From Notospermus geniculatus (Eukaryota; Nemertea; Pilidiophora; Heteronemertea; Lineidae): a DNA stretch of 64,000 nt. The position numbers were made by a program, and so were the translations under genes. Below, one piece after another: positions 33,223-44,191 of this stretch; position 1 is the stretch's first letter; every line of letters starts with the position of its first letter. The stretch lies in the NCBI GenBank assembly GCA_002633025.1, contig NMRB01000865.1, positions 1,851 to 65,850 on the forward strand, given 5' to 3'. The notes below the pieces were generated by a model, which was given only the letters and a program-made list of their open reading frames with translations, was not told the DNA's origin and searched no databases.

Positions 33223-33690
33223 AAGTAGAAGACAAAACCATCTTCTTCACAAACCCACAACACGTGGTAAACATTTTGAAAACGTCAGCTTGATAGAACG
33301 GCAACAAAATTGATACAATAATTTATTAAGCTAACAGCATCAAGAATTCCGTGAAAAGCCATAAAAATAATTTTATTTGTTTTGAATCTTCGGAGACTTC
33401 GGGAGCGACTACAAAGAATGTGTGTGTACATTTTGGATGCTGGTAACAAAAGTATAACGTACAGTGTCGATACAATCATTAATGATACAAGCAGCCTTTT
33501 GTCCTGTTGTTTTTTGGGTTGTATCATCGTTTCCCTGACGGCCGCCAGCCGAGCTCTAGCAATACCCACGACAATCAAGATATTTGAAGATCAGATCAGA
33601 AAGCTTGGGATGTAACTATACACAGCTGTCTCGAATTGGAACATGATACCGCTTGTTGTGGGTGATGTGGTATACCAACAATCGTGGGTG
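33223..33690 (-). pseudogene. R8: 5'-truncated, frameshifted receptor fragment
   Basis: Matches the second half of the receptor from ECL2 to the tail (ICL3 ARARLAAVRE, TM6 LYVILLLP, TM7 LINYCINF). The N-terminal half is missing: after about 33690 the sequence turns into an unrelated repeat. It also has a GTGT insertion near 33420, an altered ECL3 and a deletion at 33300-33320. It cannot encode a receptor. Confidence 0.85.
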
Positions 33691-34150
33691 TACAGTCATG
33701 TACGGTCAATATGCGGTCTAGGGGATATTATTGTGAGGTGGCCACAAGGTGTTGGGGGCAATAACACTGGAGCCATTTTTTCAGCGGTTCTGAAGGGTTG
33801 TGAAAGGTGACAGCACGGAAGCTACGAGGCAGCAAGACGGGGTGATTCACAGTTTTGTGAACCAGTTCCTGCATGTGCAGTCACCTAGATGGCGATGCTA
33901 CCGCTGAACCTTGTTACCACCTTGTTCTGTGCATGTTGTTGCCCACCAACACCTTGCGGCCACTGCACAATATCCCCTGGACCGCATATGACCGTGTTAA
34001 TACCGTACATCACCCGTCTAACGCCAAGTTTGACCGCAGTTGTACCGCATGGCTACCTTGATGACACCTCATGACCACCTTGATTAACCTCCATTGAATG
34101 TGGACAACCGCATCACACCGTGTTTTCACCTACTTGTCACAGACTATGTG
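33691..34150. mobile_element. Inverted-repeat element replacing the 5' half of R8
   Basis: Arms at about 33704-33764 (GGTCAATATGCGGTCTAGGG, GGTGTTGGGGGCAA) and 33931-33992 (TTGCCCACCAACACCTTG, ACCGCATATGACC) are inverted copies. The remainder repeats ACCG/ACCTTG motifs. It lies exactly where R8 loses homology, so insertion plus deletion probably removed the 5' half of that gene. Confidence 0.55.
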
Positions 34151-34452
34151 CCATGACTTCATGTAGAAATGTCGGAACCCGTCGACGTTTTCCCCGGTCA
34201 CACGTTGTTGGCCGACATTTGTACTGACAGCAAAAAATATCATTTTGCCAACAAATTTTCACATTTTAGCTGCCGTATATTTGAAAAGCATGATGGAAAA
34301 TTCTTTTTCCCTGAACACGTAACAAAATTTGACCAACACGGTTTGAGTGTCGGAAAAATGTTGCCAGTGTTCACAGACCTCGAGTCCCTGGTAACTACCG
34401 GCTGTTCTTTCATACCGAACCTTCGAACTCAATCCTCGCCTTTTTTGCAGGT

Positions 34453-35490
34453 TCAGGATAAATCCTTCTTCTTGACAAACCCACAACACGTGGTAAATAT
34501 TTTCAAAACGCCAGCCCGATAGAACGGCAACGTGAAACCATACACGACAAAATTAATACAATAATTTATTAAGCTAAACAGCATCAAGAATTTCGTGACG
34601 AGCCATAAAAATAATTTTATTTGTTTTGAATCATAGGAGTCTTCGGGAGCGACTAAAAACAATGTGTACATTGTGGATGCTGGTAACAGAAATATAACGT
34701 ACAGTGTCGATACAGTCATTAAAGATACAACCATCCTTGTGTCCTGTTGTTTTTTGGGTTGTGACATCGTTTCCCTGACGGCCGCGCGCAGGGCTCTAGT
34801 AATGCCCACGACAATTAAGATATTTGAAGAGAAGATCAGAAAGCTTGGGGTGTAGTTATAAGCCGCTGTTTCGAATTGGAATATAATACCGCTTGTTGTG
34901 GGTGAGGTGGTGTACCAACAATCCTGTGTTGTCACAATTTGGAGATAGTCGACCACAACAAGAAGATGGATGCTCAACAAAATGGCGGCCATGATGATGA
35001 TTGCTATGGCAACCTTTCTCATCCTTGTTGTGATCCGGGCCCGGTGTAAGGGGAACCAGACGACGAAAGCTCTTTCCATGCTGAAAGCCACAATGAGCCA
35101 TCCAGAAACACACTCAAAGACATGGAGAAGGAATAGGTTAATCTTACATTCCCAACCACTTTTGAGAAGATTAAAAGAATACCTGCCTTTCGTGATTTCT
35201 GGTAACCCATCTCGAATCCACCATACGACGCCGTTGAACAAGACGACTCCAGTGTCGGACACAGAAAGGACGCTGAGATACTGAACCGACGCATCCTCTC
35301 TGTGTCTCGCCCTGAAGAAGACGATGAAGGAAATCGTGTTGCCGATGATACCGGCGGAATATACGACCACCATGACGTAATTTTCAAACAATTTAAAAAT
35401 GCTTTCAATTTGATTTAACTCAGTTTCCATGTGATGATGGAGAATTACATTGGTAGGCCTATACAGCTCAGGGCTTCCCGTCACAGCCAT
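34453..35490 (-). CDS. Class A GPCR, array copy R9
   Basis: Intact, 345 codons. The N-terminus reads ELYRPTNVILHHH: the extra Arg-Pro comes from a six-base insertion making TAGGCCTA (35454-35461) compared with ELYTNVILHHH copies. SMERAF after TM3; ICL3 start is GITRALRAAV instead of GIARARRAAV; DCWYTTSPTTSG in ECL2; NFVVY in TM7; tail CCGFVKKKDLS. 3' flank is of the A type shared with R2. Its near twin is R11, 3.3 kb away. Confidence 0.92.
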   Translation of the reverse strand: MAVTGSPELYRPTNVILHHHMETELNQIESIFKLFENYVMVVVYSAGIIGNTISFIVFFRARHREDASVQYLSVLSVSDTGVVLFNGVVWWIRDGLPEITKGRYSFNLLKSGWECKINLFLLHVFECVSGWLIVAFSMERAFVVWFPLHRARITTRMRKVAIAIIIMAAILLSIHLLVVVDYLQIVTTQDCWYTTSPTTSGIIFQFETAAYNYTPSFLIFSSNILIVVGITRALRAAVRETMSQPKKQQDTRMVVSLMTVSTLYVIFLLPASTMYTLFLVAPEDSYDSKQIKLFLWLVTKFLMLFSLINYCINFVVYGFTLPFYRAGVLKIFTTCCGFVKKKDLS

Positions 35491-36126
35491 GTTTCAATAG
35501 CAGAGATTAATGAAAAACAGGGAAGTGACAGGCCGTCATGACCCACAATACCTCCCTCTCCAGTCGATCATGAGGAGTTGATACCGAGAGTGATAACTAG
35601 ACAAATAGGAAATGCTAAAAGATATTTTTATTACATCATCATTCTATTTTCAGTGTGCTTGAATGCGTGTTTAACCATATATAATCAGAAGGAAACAGTA
35701 CTATTTTGATCAATGTCGCAGTCGTATCATTATACAGATCATAATGAATCATGCTGGCCACTGACGAAGATGTATGTCCCCTCCTCCTCTGTTCTACCGA
35801 ACTAGATTTAACCTAACCTCCCTGAATCTTGTACACTGTACCTTTCTAGTGGCGAACCCACAACCAAGTAACGCCTGCTATTTTGATCAACGGTGCCGGT
35901 AGCCATGGACCAAATTGTCCCTTTTTAAAAAAAGAAAAGGTTTGTCTGCACTTCCGGAAATCCTTCAAACGGAAGTTGCCAAAATCCAAGATAGCCACCA
36001 AAATGGCCGCGAAATTAATCAATACTATGATATACCACTGCTCATTACTGTTCGCATCTATTTGTCGTTCTTCCTACCTCTCTGCCCATGCAATTACCCT
36101 TTGTTTTTCAAGTAGGCCCTACATGT

Positions 36127-37148
36127 AGAAGACAAAACCATCTTCTTGACAAACCCACAACACGTGGTAAACATTTTGAAAACGTCAGCACGATAGAACG
36201 GCAACGTGAATCCATACACAACAAAATTGATACAATCATTTATTAAGCTAAACAGAATCAAGAATTTTGCAATGAGCCATAAAATAAATTTATTTGTTTG
36301 GAATCTTTGAAGTCATCCGAAGCGACTACAAAGAATGTGTACATTGTGGATGCTGGTAACAGAAATATAACGTAGGCCTACAGCGTCGATACAGTCATTA
36401 AAGATACAACCATCCTTTCGTCCTGTTGTTTTTTGGGTTGTGACATCGTTTCCCTGACGGCCGCTCGCCGGGCTCTAGCAATACCCACGACAATCAAGAT
36501 ATTTGAAGAGAAGATCAAAAAGCTTGGGATGTAGTTATACATGGCTGTCTGATTGGAATGTAATGTCGCTTACAGTTGGTGATGTTGTGTAGGAACAATC
36601 ATGTGTAGTTACAAATTGGCGGTACCACCACAACAAGAAGATGAATGCTCTACAAAATGGCGGCCATGATGATATATGGCACCCTTTCTCATCCTTGTTG
36701 TAACCCGGGCCCGGTATAAGGGGAACCAGACGACGAAAGCTCTTTCCACTGTAAAAGTCACAATGAGCCATCCAGAAATACACTCAAAGACATGTATAAG
36801 GAAGAAGTTAATCTTACATTCCAACCCACTGTTGAGAAGATTATACGAATACCTGCCGTTCGTGACTTCTGATAACCCATCTCGAATCCACCTCGTGACG
36901 CCGTGGACCAAGACGACACCGGTGTCAGACACAGAAAGGACGCTGAGATACTGAACCGACGCATCCTCTCTGTGTCTCGCTCTGAAGAAGACGATGAAGG
37001 AAATCGTGTTGCCGATGATACCGGCAGAATATATGGCCACCATGACGTAATTGTGAAAGAAGCTAACGAACTTTTCAAGTTCACTTAAAGCGCTGTGGTG
37101 ACGGAGAATGACATTGGTATACAGCTCAGACCTTCCCGTCACAGCCAT
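36127..37148 (-). pseudogene. R10: multiply broken receptor copy
   Basis: ATG at 37148 and an intact first 150 codons with a distinct N-terminus (HHSALSELEKFVSFF). Then a roughly 5-bp deletion near 36672 (GATGATATATGG), a 2-bp deletion near 36549, and a 1-bp loss near 36285 (CCATAAAATAAATT). A TAGGCCTA insertion at 36373-36380 adds six bases in TM6. The 1-bp loss near 36285 and the TAGGCCCTACATGTA just past the tail are shared with R12, so these two inherited damage from one ancestor. Confidence 0.9.
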
Positions 37149-37759
37149 GTATGTAGAAATCGCAGGGATTAATGAGAAACAGGGAAGTGACAGGCCGTCA
37201 TGACGCAGAATAGCTCCCTCTCCAGTCACACAGAGTGGGTACTGAGATTGATAACAAAACAAATAGAAAACGCTGAAAGATATTTTTATTTGCAGTATCT
37301 TTAATAGATTCTATTTGTTTTGCGTGTTTTATTAATCACAAGGAAACAGAACTATTTTGATGAATGTCGCAGTTGTGTCATTACTGATCATGACTCATGC
37401 CAGCCACTGTGTGATATGACGAAGATGTATGTCGCCTGCTCCCCTGTTCTACCGAACTGCTTACCTAACCTCCCTGAATCGTGTACCTTTCTCGTGACGA
37501 ATCCACAACCAACTAATACCTGCGATTTTGATCAACGTTGCAGGTAGTCAGGGACCCGATGGATCCCGAGGGATTTTTCTAAAGAATTTGCCGACCGATG
37601 CTGCCTCTACAAGAAAAGGTTGGTCGGCACATCCGGAAATCCTTCTGACGGAAGTTGGCAAAATCCAAGATGGCCACCAAAATGGCCGCCAAATTCATCA
37701 AATCCATGATATCCCATTGCTCATTTTTCCTCCCCTCTCATGTGTTGTACCACCTGCAT

Positions 37760-38809
37760 TTACCCATTGTTTGTCAAATAGATCTTCTCCTTGACGAAGC
37801 CACAACACGAGGTAAACATTTTCAAAACGTCAGCACGATAGAATGGCAACGTGAATCCATAAATAACAAAATTGATACAATAATTTATTATGCAGATCAG
37901 GAGCAAGAATTTTGTGATAAGCCATAAAAATAATTTTATTTGTTTTGAATCATCGGAGTCTTCGGGAGCGACTAAAAACAATGTGTACATTGTGGATGAT
38001 GGTAACAGAAATATAACATACAGCGTCGATACAGTCATTAAAGATACAACGATCCTTGTGTCCTGTTGTTTTTTGGCTTGTGACATCGTTTCCCTGACGG
38101 CCGCTCGCCGGGCTCTAGCAATACCCACGACAATCAAGATATTTGAAGAGAATATCAGAAAGCTTGGGATGTAGCAAAACACAGCTGTCTCGAATTGGAA
38201 TATAATACCGCTTGCTGTGGGTGATGTGGTGTACCAACAATCTTGTGTTGTCACAATTTTGAGATAGTCGACCACAACAAGAAGATGGATGCTCAACAAA
38301 ATGGCGGCCATGATGATGATTGCTATGGCAACCTTTCTCAACCTTGTTGTGATCCGGGCCCGGTGTAAGGGGAACCAGACGACGAAAGCTCTTTCCACTG
38401 TGAAAGCCACAATCAGCCATCCAGAAACACATTCAGAGACATGGAAAAGGAAGAGGTTAATCTTACATTCCAACCCACTTTTAAGAAGATTATAAGAATA
38501 CCTGCCGTTCGTGATTTCTGGTAACCCATCTCGAATCCACCATGCGACGCCGTTGGTCAAGACGACTCCAGTGTCGGAAACAGAAAGGACGCTGAGATAC
38601 TGAACCGACGCATCCTCTCTGTGTCTCGCCCTGAAGAAGACTATGAAGGAAATCGTGTTGCCGATGATCCCGGCCGAATATACGACCACCATTACGTAAT
38701 TTTCAAACAATTTAAAACTGCTTTCAATTTGCTTTAACTCACTTTCCATGTGATGATGGAGAATTACATTGGTAGGCCTATACAGCTCAGGGCTTCCCGT
38801 CACAGCCAT
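37760..38809 (-). CDS. Class A GPCR, array copy R11
   Basis: Intact, 349 codons. N-terminus ELYRPTNVILHHHMESE carries the same TAGGCCTA-derived Arg-Pro (38773-38780) as R9. Motifs: SVSDTG, TVERAF, DCWYTTSPTASG, FLLPSS, NFVIYG. The tail differs from R9 and joins the R13-R17 type, CCGFVKEKIYLTNNG, as does its 3' flank. So R11 looks mosaic: R9-like 5' half and promoter, R13-like 3' end. AT element at 38935-38946, 126 bp upstream. Confidence 0.92.
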   Translation of the reverse strand: MAVTGSPELYRPTNVILHHHMESELKQIESSFKLFENYVMVVVYSAGIIGNTISFIVFFRARHREDASVQYLSVLSVSDTGVVLTNGVAWWIRDGLPEITNGRYSYNLLKSGLECKINLFLFHVSECVSGWLIVAFTVERAFVVWFPLHRARITTRLRKVAIAIIIMAAILLSIHLLVVVDYLKIVTTQDCWYTTSPTASGIIFQFETAVFCYIPSFLIFSSNILIVVGIARARRAAVRETMSQAKKQQDTRIVVSLMTVSTLYVIFLLPSSTMYTLFLVAPEDSDDSKQIKLFLWLITKFLLLICIINYCINFVIYGFTLPFYRADVLKMFTSCCGFVKEKIYLTNNG

Positions 38810-39427
38810 GTTTCAATAGCAGAGTTAATGAAAAACAGGGAAGTGACAGGCCGTCATGACCCACAATACCTCCCTCTCCAGTCGATCATGAGGGATACCG
38901 AGAGTGATAACTAGACAAATAGGAAATGCTAAAAGATATTTTTATTACGTATCATTCTATTTTCAGTGTGCTTGAATGCGTGTTTAACCATATATAATCA
39001 CAAGGAAACAGTACTATTTTGATCAATGTCGCAGTCGTATCATTAATGAATCATGCCGGCCACTGACGAAGATGTATGTCCCCTCCTCCTCTGTTCTACC
39101 GAACTAGATTTAACCTAACCTCCCTGAATCTTGTACCTTTCTAGTGACGAACCCACAACCAAGTAACGCCTGCTATTTTGATCAACGGTGCCGGTAGGCA
39201 TGGACCAAATTGTCCCAGGGATTTAAAAAAAAGAAAAGGTTTGTCGGCACTTCCGGAAATCCTTCAAACGGAAGTTGCCAAAATCCAAGATGGCCCTCAA
39301 AATGGCCGCGAAATTAATCAATACTATGATATACAATATCACTGCTCATTACTGTTCGCATCTGTTTGTTGTTCTTCCTACCTCTCTGCCCATGCAATTA
39401 CCCTTTGTTTTTCAAGTAGGCCCTACA

Positions 39428-40443
39428 TGTAGAAGACAAAACCATCTTCTTGACAAACCCACAACACGTGATAAACGTTTTGAAAACGTCAGCACGATAG
39501 AACGGCAACGTGAATCCATACACAACAAAATTGATACAATCATTTATTAAGCTAAACAGAATCAAGAATTTTGCAATGAGCCATAAAATAAATTTATTTG
39601 TTTGGAATCTTTGAAGTCATCCGGAGCGACTTCAAAGAATGTGTACATTGTGGATGCTGGTAACAGAAATATAACGTACAGCGCCGATACAGTCATTAAA
39701 GATACAACCATCCTTGTGTCCTGTTGTTTTTTGGGCTGTGACATCGTTTCCCTGACGGCCGCCCGCCGGGCTCTAGCAATACCCACGACACAATCAAGAT
39801 ATTTGAAGAGAAGATCAGAAAGCTTGGGATGTAGTTATACGTGGAATATAATGCCACTTACAGTTGGTGATGTTGTGTAGGAACAATCATTTGTGGTTAC
39901 AAATTGGCGGTAGTCCACCACAACAAGAAGATGAATGCTCAACAAAATGGCGGCCATGATGATGATTGCTATGGCACCCTTTCTCATCCTTGTTGTGATC
40001 CGGGCCCGGTGTAAGGGGAACCAGACGACGAAAGCTCTTTCCATGGTGAAGGTCACAATGAGCCATCCAGAAATACACTCAAAGCTCAGAATAAGGAAGA
40101 AGTTGATCTTACATTCCCACCCACTGTTGAGAAGATTATACGAATACCTGCCGTTCGTGACTTCTGATAACCCATCTCGAATCCACCTCGTGACGCCGTG
40201 GACCAAGACGACACCGGTGTCAGACACAGAAAGGACGCTGAGATACTGAACCGACGCATCCTCTCTGTGTCTCGCCCTGAAGAAGACGATGAAGGAAATC
40301 GTGTTGCCGATGATCCCGGCAGAATATATGGCCACCATGACGTAATTGTGAAAGAAGCTAACGAACTTTTCAAGTTCACTTAAAGCGCTGTGGTGACGGA
40401 GAATGACATTGGTATACAGCTCAGACCTTCCCGTCACAGCCAT
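39428..40443 (-). pseudogene. R12: broken receptor copy, sister of R10
   Basis: ATG at 40443, N-terminus HHSALSELEKFVSFF as in R10. Frame is lost at about 39841, where 13-15 bases (the CAGCTGTCTCGAATTG region) are deleted in TM5; again near 39788 by an extra CA (ACGACACAATC); and near 39590 by the 1-bp loss also present in R10. The open pieces are about 202 and 74 codons. Confidence 0.9.
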
Positions 40444-41046
40444 GTATGTAGAAATTGCAGGGATTAATGAAAAACAGGGAAGTGACAGGCCGTCATGACG
40501 CAGAATAGCTCCCTCTCCAGTCTCCAGTCACACAGAGTGGGTACTGAGATTGATAACAAAACAAATAGAAAACGCTGAAAGATATTTTTATTTGCAGTAT
40601 CTTTAATAGATTCTATTTGTTTTGCGTGTTTTATTAATCACAAGGAAACAGAACTATTTTGATGAATGTCGCAGTTGTGTCATTACTGATCATGACTCAT
40701 GCCAGCCACTGTGATATGACGAAGATGTATGTCGCCTGCTCCCCTGTTCTACCGAACTGCTTACCTAACCTCCCTGAATCGTGTACCTTTCTCGTGACGA
40801 ATCCACAACCAACTAATACCTGCGATTTTTAACAACGTTGCAGGTAGTCCGGGACCCGATGGCTCCCGAGGGATATTTCAAAAGAATTTGCCGACCGATG
40901 CTAAAGGTTTGTCGGCACTTCCGGAAATCCTTCTGACGGAAGTTGCCAGAATCCAAGATGGCAACCAAAATGGCCGCCAAATTCATCAAATCCATGATAT
41001 CCCATTGCTCATTTTTGCTCGCCTCTGTGTGTTGTACCACCTGCAT

Positions 41047-42063
41047 TTACCCATTTTTTGTCAAATAGATCTTCTCCTTGACGAAGCCACAACACGAGGT
41101 AAACATTTTCAAAACGTCAGCACGATAGAATGGCAAGGTAAATCCATAAATAACAAAATTGATACAATAATTTATTATGCTACACAGGAGCAAGAATTTC
41201 GTGATGAGCCATAAAAATAATTTTATTTGTTTTGAATCATCACAGTCTTCGGGAGCGACTAAAAACAACGTGTACATTGTGGATACTGGTAACAGAAATA
41301 TAACGTACAGCGTCGATACAGTCATTAAAGATACAACCATCCTTGTGTCCTGTTGTTTTTTGGGTTGTGACATCGTTTCCCTGACGGCCGCTCGCCGGGC
41401 TTTAGCAATACCCACGACGATCAAGAAAGCTTGGGATGTAGCTATACACAGCTGTTTCAAATTGGAACATGATACCGCTTGTTGTGGGTGATGTGGCATA
41501 CCAACAATCGTGGGTGGCCCCAATTTCGCGAAAGTCCACCACAAAAAGAATATGGATGCTCAACAAAATGGCGGCCATGATGATGATTGCTATAACAACC
41601 TTTCTCATCCTTGTTGTGATCCGGGCCCGGTGTAAGGGGAACCAGACAACGAAAGCTCTTTCCGTGGTGAAAGCCACAATGAGCCATCCAGAGACACACA
41701 TGGAGACTTGAAGAAAGAAGATGACAATCTTACATTCCCACCCACTTTTGAGAAGATTAAAAGAATACCTGTGATTTCTGGTAACACATCTCGAATCCAC
41801 CATACGACGCCGTTGAACAAGACGACTCCAGTGTCGGACACAGAAAGGACGCTGAGATACTGAACCGACGCATCCTCTCTGTGTCTCGCCCTAAAGAAGA
41901 CGATGAAGGAAATCGTGTTGCCGATGATCCCGACAGAATATACGACCACCATGATGTAATTTTGAAAAAATCCAAAGATGCTTTTAATTTGACTTAATTC
42001 ACTTTCCAAGTGGTGATGGAGAATGACGTCGGTATACAGCTCAGACCTTCCCGTCACAGCCAT
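41047..42063 (-). pseudogene. R13: receptor copy with two deletions
   Basis: ATG at 42063, start MAVTGRSELYTDV. A deletion of seven bases near 41772 (CCTGTGATTT against CCTGTCGTTCGTGATTT in R15) breaks frame before TM3. A deletion of 20 bases near 41427 removes part of TM5 between repeated GATCA(A/G)G motifs. The remaining sequence is almost the same as R15, so it died recently. Its promoter flank carries the large transposon at 42256-43063. Confidence 0.9.
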
Positions 42064-42255
42064 GTAGAAATCGCAGAGATTAATGAAAAACAGGGAAGTG
42101 GCAGGCCGTCATGACCCAGAATACCTCGGTTTTGTCACATAAGGAGTTGATACCGAGAATGATAACTAGACAAACAGGAAATGCTAAAAGATATTTTTAT
42201 TCCATCACCAGTTCTATTTTCAGTGTGCACACTGCTTGCATGTTTAACCATATAT

Positions 42256-43063
42256 CGGGTGGCCCAAAAAAAACGTGTCCAACTTCAAATCTTGAGTTCT
42301 CAACAACTGCCCATTAGAATTCAATGAAATTTGGTGCTGTATCATTTAAAGATGTTTTGTTTAACGTGTGAAATTTTTGCATTTATACCTTTGGTATTAG
42401 GGCCGTATCACTCAAAATAAAAATCATGGTAAAAAAAGGTGATTCCGGAATCCAATAAGATACGAAAAAACCCATCCCGGACTTCAAATTGCTATTTCTC
42501 AAAAACTATTTAATATAACCCCAAGAAAATTTATTCAGTACTGTTCCGTGGCAATGTTTGTACAATGTGAACGTTTCAGCTCAATATCTTTGGTATTAAG
42601 ACTGTAGCACCAAATATAAAAACCATAGTAATCATTGATCATATTTTAAGAGACAATGGTGAAACTTTGAAACGCTAGCTTCAAATATGGTGTTGTAGTA
42701 ATTAGCGCCACGGCGTAGACACTGAAGTTATTGGATTAATACTTTCACATATTAGAGCCAATATCACGAGGCGGTGTTAGACAAAATTTCATTAAGTTGT
42801 AGTAAAGTATTTTTGAGAAATGAAAATTTAAAGTTCGGGAAATTTTTATCCACCCATTTCTTATAGGACTCCGGAATCGCATTTTTTCCCTATGATTTTT
42901 AAATTGAGTGATACGGCCTCAATACCAAAGCTATCAAAGCAAAAATTTTATACGTTAAACAAAACATCTTTAAATGATATGGTGCCAAATTTCATTGAAT
43001 TATAACGGACAGTTGTTGAAAAATCGAAATTTGAAGTTCGGCACGTTTTTATTGGGCCACCCG
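42256..43063. mobile_element. 808-bp long-terminal-inverted-repeat transposon upstream of R13
   Basis: Starts CGGGTGGCCCAAAAAAAACG and ends CGTTTTTATTGGGCCACCCG. The arms continue for well over 80 bp (GAATTCAATGAAATTTGG against CCAAATTTCATTGAATT), and a second inner pair (TTTGGTATTA..GGCCGTATCACTC against GAGTGATACGGCC) also matches. ATATAT flanks both sides (42250-42255 and 43064-43069); the empty site ACCATATATAACCAC is present in R15, R16 and R17 units. No transposase seen. Only this unit carries it, so the insertion is recent. Confidence 0.88.
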
Positions 43064-43341
43064 ATATATAACCACAAGGGAACAAACCGATTTGATCAAC
43101 GTCACAGTCGTATCATTATAGACCTATATATCATGACTCACGCCGGCCACTGACGATGATGTAAAACATATCTGCTCGCCCCTTCTACCGAAATGCTCAG
43201 TTTAACGTAACCTCCATGAATCTTGTCCCTTTCACAACCAAGTAATACCCTGCTATTTTGACCAACGTTGCAGGTAGTCAGGCACCCGATGGGTCCCGAG
43301 GGATTCTTAAGAAATTTGCCGTCCGATGCTTCTTCTACAAA

Positions 43342-43402
43342 GTAGCCTGGTTCCCGTCGTCCTCGGTGCGATATCCCTTACCTTCGTTGTGAGGTAAGGG
43401 AT
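43342..43402. repeat. TAGCCTGGTTCCC element remnant (also 45700-45760, 47444-47510; fuller copy 49170-49293)
   Basis: Three units share GTAGCCTGGTTCCCGTCGTC followed by a TTACCTTCGTTGTGAGGTAA hairpin. The unit below R18 has a longer form with both ends (TAGCCTGGTTCCC at 49171 and GGGAACGAGGCT to 49292). It is inherited with the unit, so it marks a shared ancestor of the R14, R16, R17 and R18 flanks. Confidence 0.65.
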
Positions 43403-43583
43403 ATTTCTAAAGAATTTGCCGACCCACCGATGCTGCCTATACAAGAAAAGGTTTGTCGGCACTTCCGGAAATCCTTCTGACGGAAGTTGCCAACATCCAA
43501 GATGGCCACCAAAATGGCCGCCAAATTCGTCAAATCCATGATATCGTCATTTTGCTCGCCTCTGTGTGTTGCACCACCTGCAT

Positions 43584-44058
43584 TTACCCATTTTGTGTCA
43601 AATAGATCTTCTCCTTGACAAACCCACAACACGAGGTAAACATTTTCAAAACGTCAGCACGATAGAATGGCAAGGTGAATCCATAAATAACAAAATTGAT
43701 ACAATAATTTATTATGCAGATCAGGAGCAAGAATTTTGTGATGAGCCATAAAAATAATTTTATTTGTTTTGAATCATCAGAGTCTTCGGGAGCGACTAAA
43801 AACAACGTGTACATTGTGGATACTGGTAACAGAAATATAACGTACAGCGTCGATACAGTCATTAAAGATACAACCATCCTTGTGTCCTTTTGTTTTTTTG
43901 GTTGTGACATCGTTTCCCTGACGGCCGCTCGCCGGGCTCTAGCAATACCCACGACGATCAAGATATTTGAAGAGAAGATCAGAAAGCTTGGGATGTAGCT
44001 ATACACAGCTGTCTCAAATTGGAACATGATACCGCTTGTTGTGGGTGATGTGGCATAC
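43584..44058 (-). pseudogene. R14: 3' fragment of a receptor copy
   Basis: Carries ECL2 (ATSPTTSGIMFQFE) through TM5, TM6, TM7 and tail (CCGFVKEKIYL), all open and almost identical to R13. At 44058 it breaks off and joins the 3' flank of R15 (GCACTTCCGG). No start, TM1-TM4 missing. The open frame continues 31 codons into the flank but those residues are spurious. Confidence 0.9.
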
Positions 44059-44191
44059 AGCACTTCCGGAAATCCTTCTGACGGAAGTTGCCAGAATCCA
44101 AGATGGCAACCAAAATGGCCGCCAAATTCATCAAATCCATGATATCCCATTGCTCATTTTTGCTCGCCTCTGTGTGTTGTACCACCTGCAT

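Noticed and set aside
44058-44150. Apparent N-terminus of a novel fusion protein before R14
   Set aside because: It is antisense translation of the 3' flank of R15 joined to a truncated receptor; the same peptide appears wherever that flank is read.
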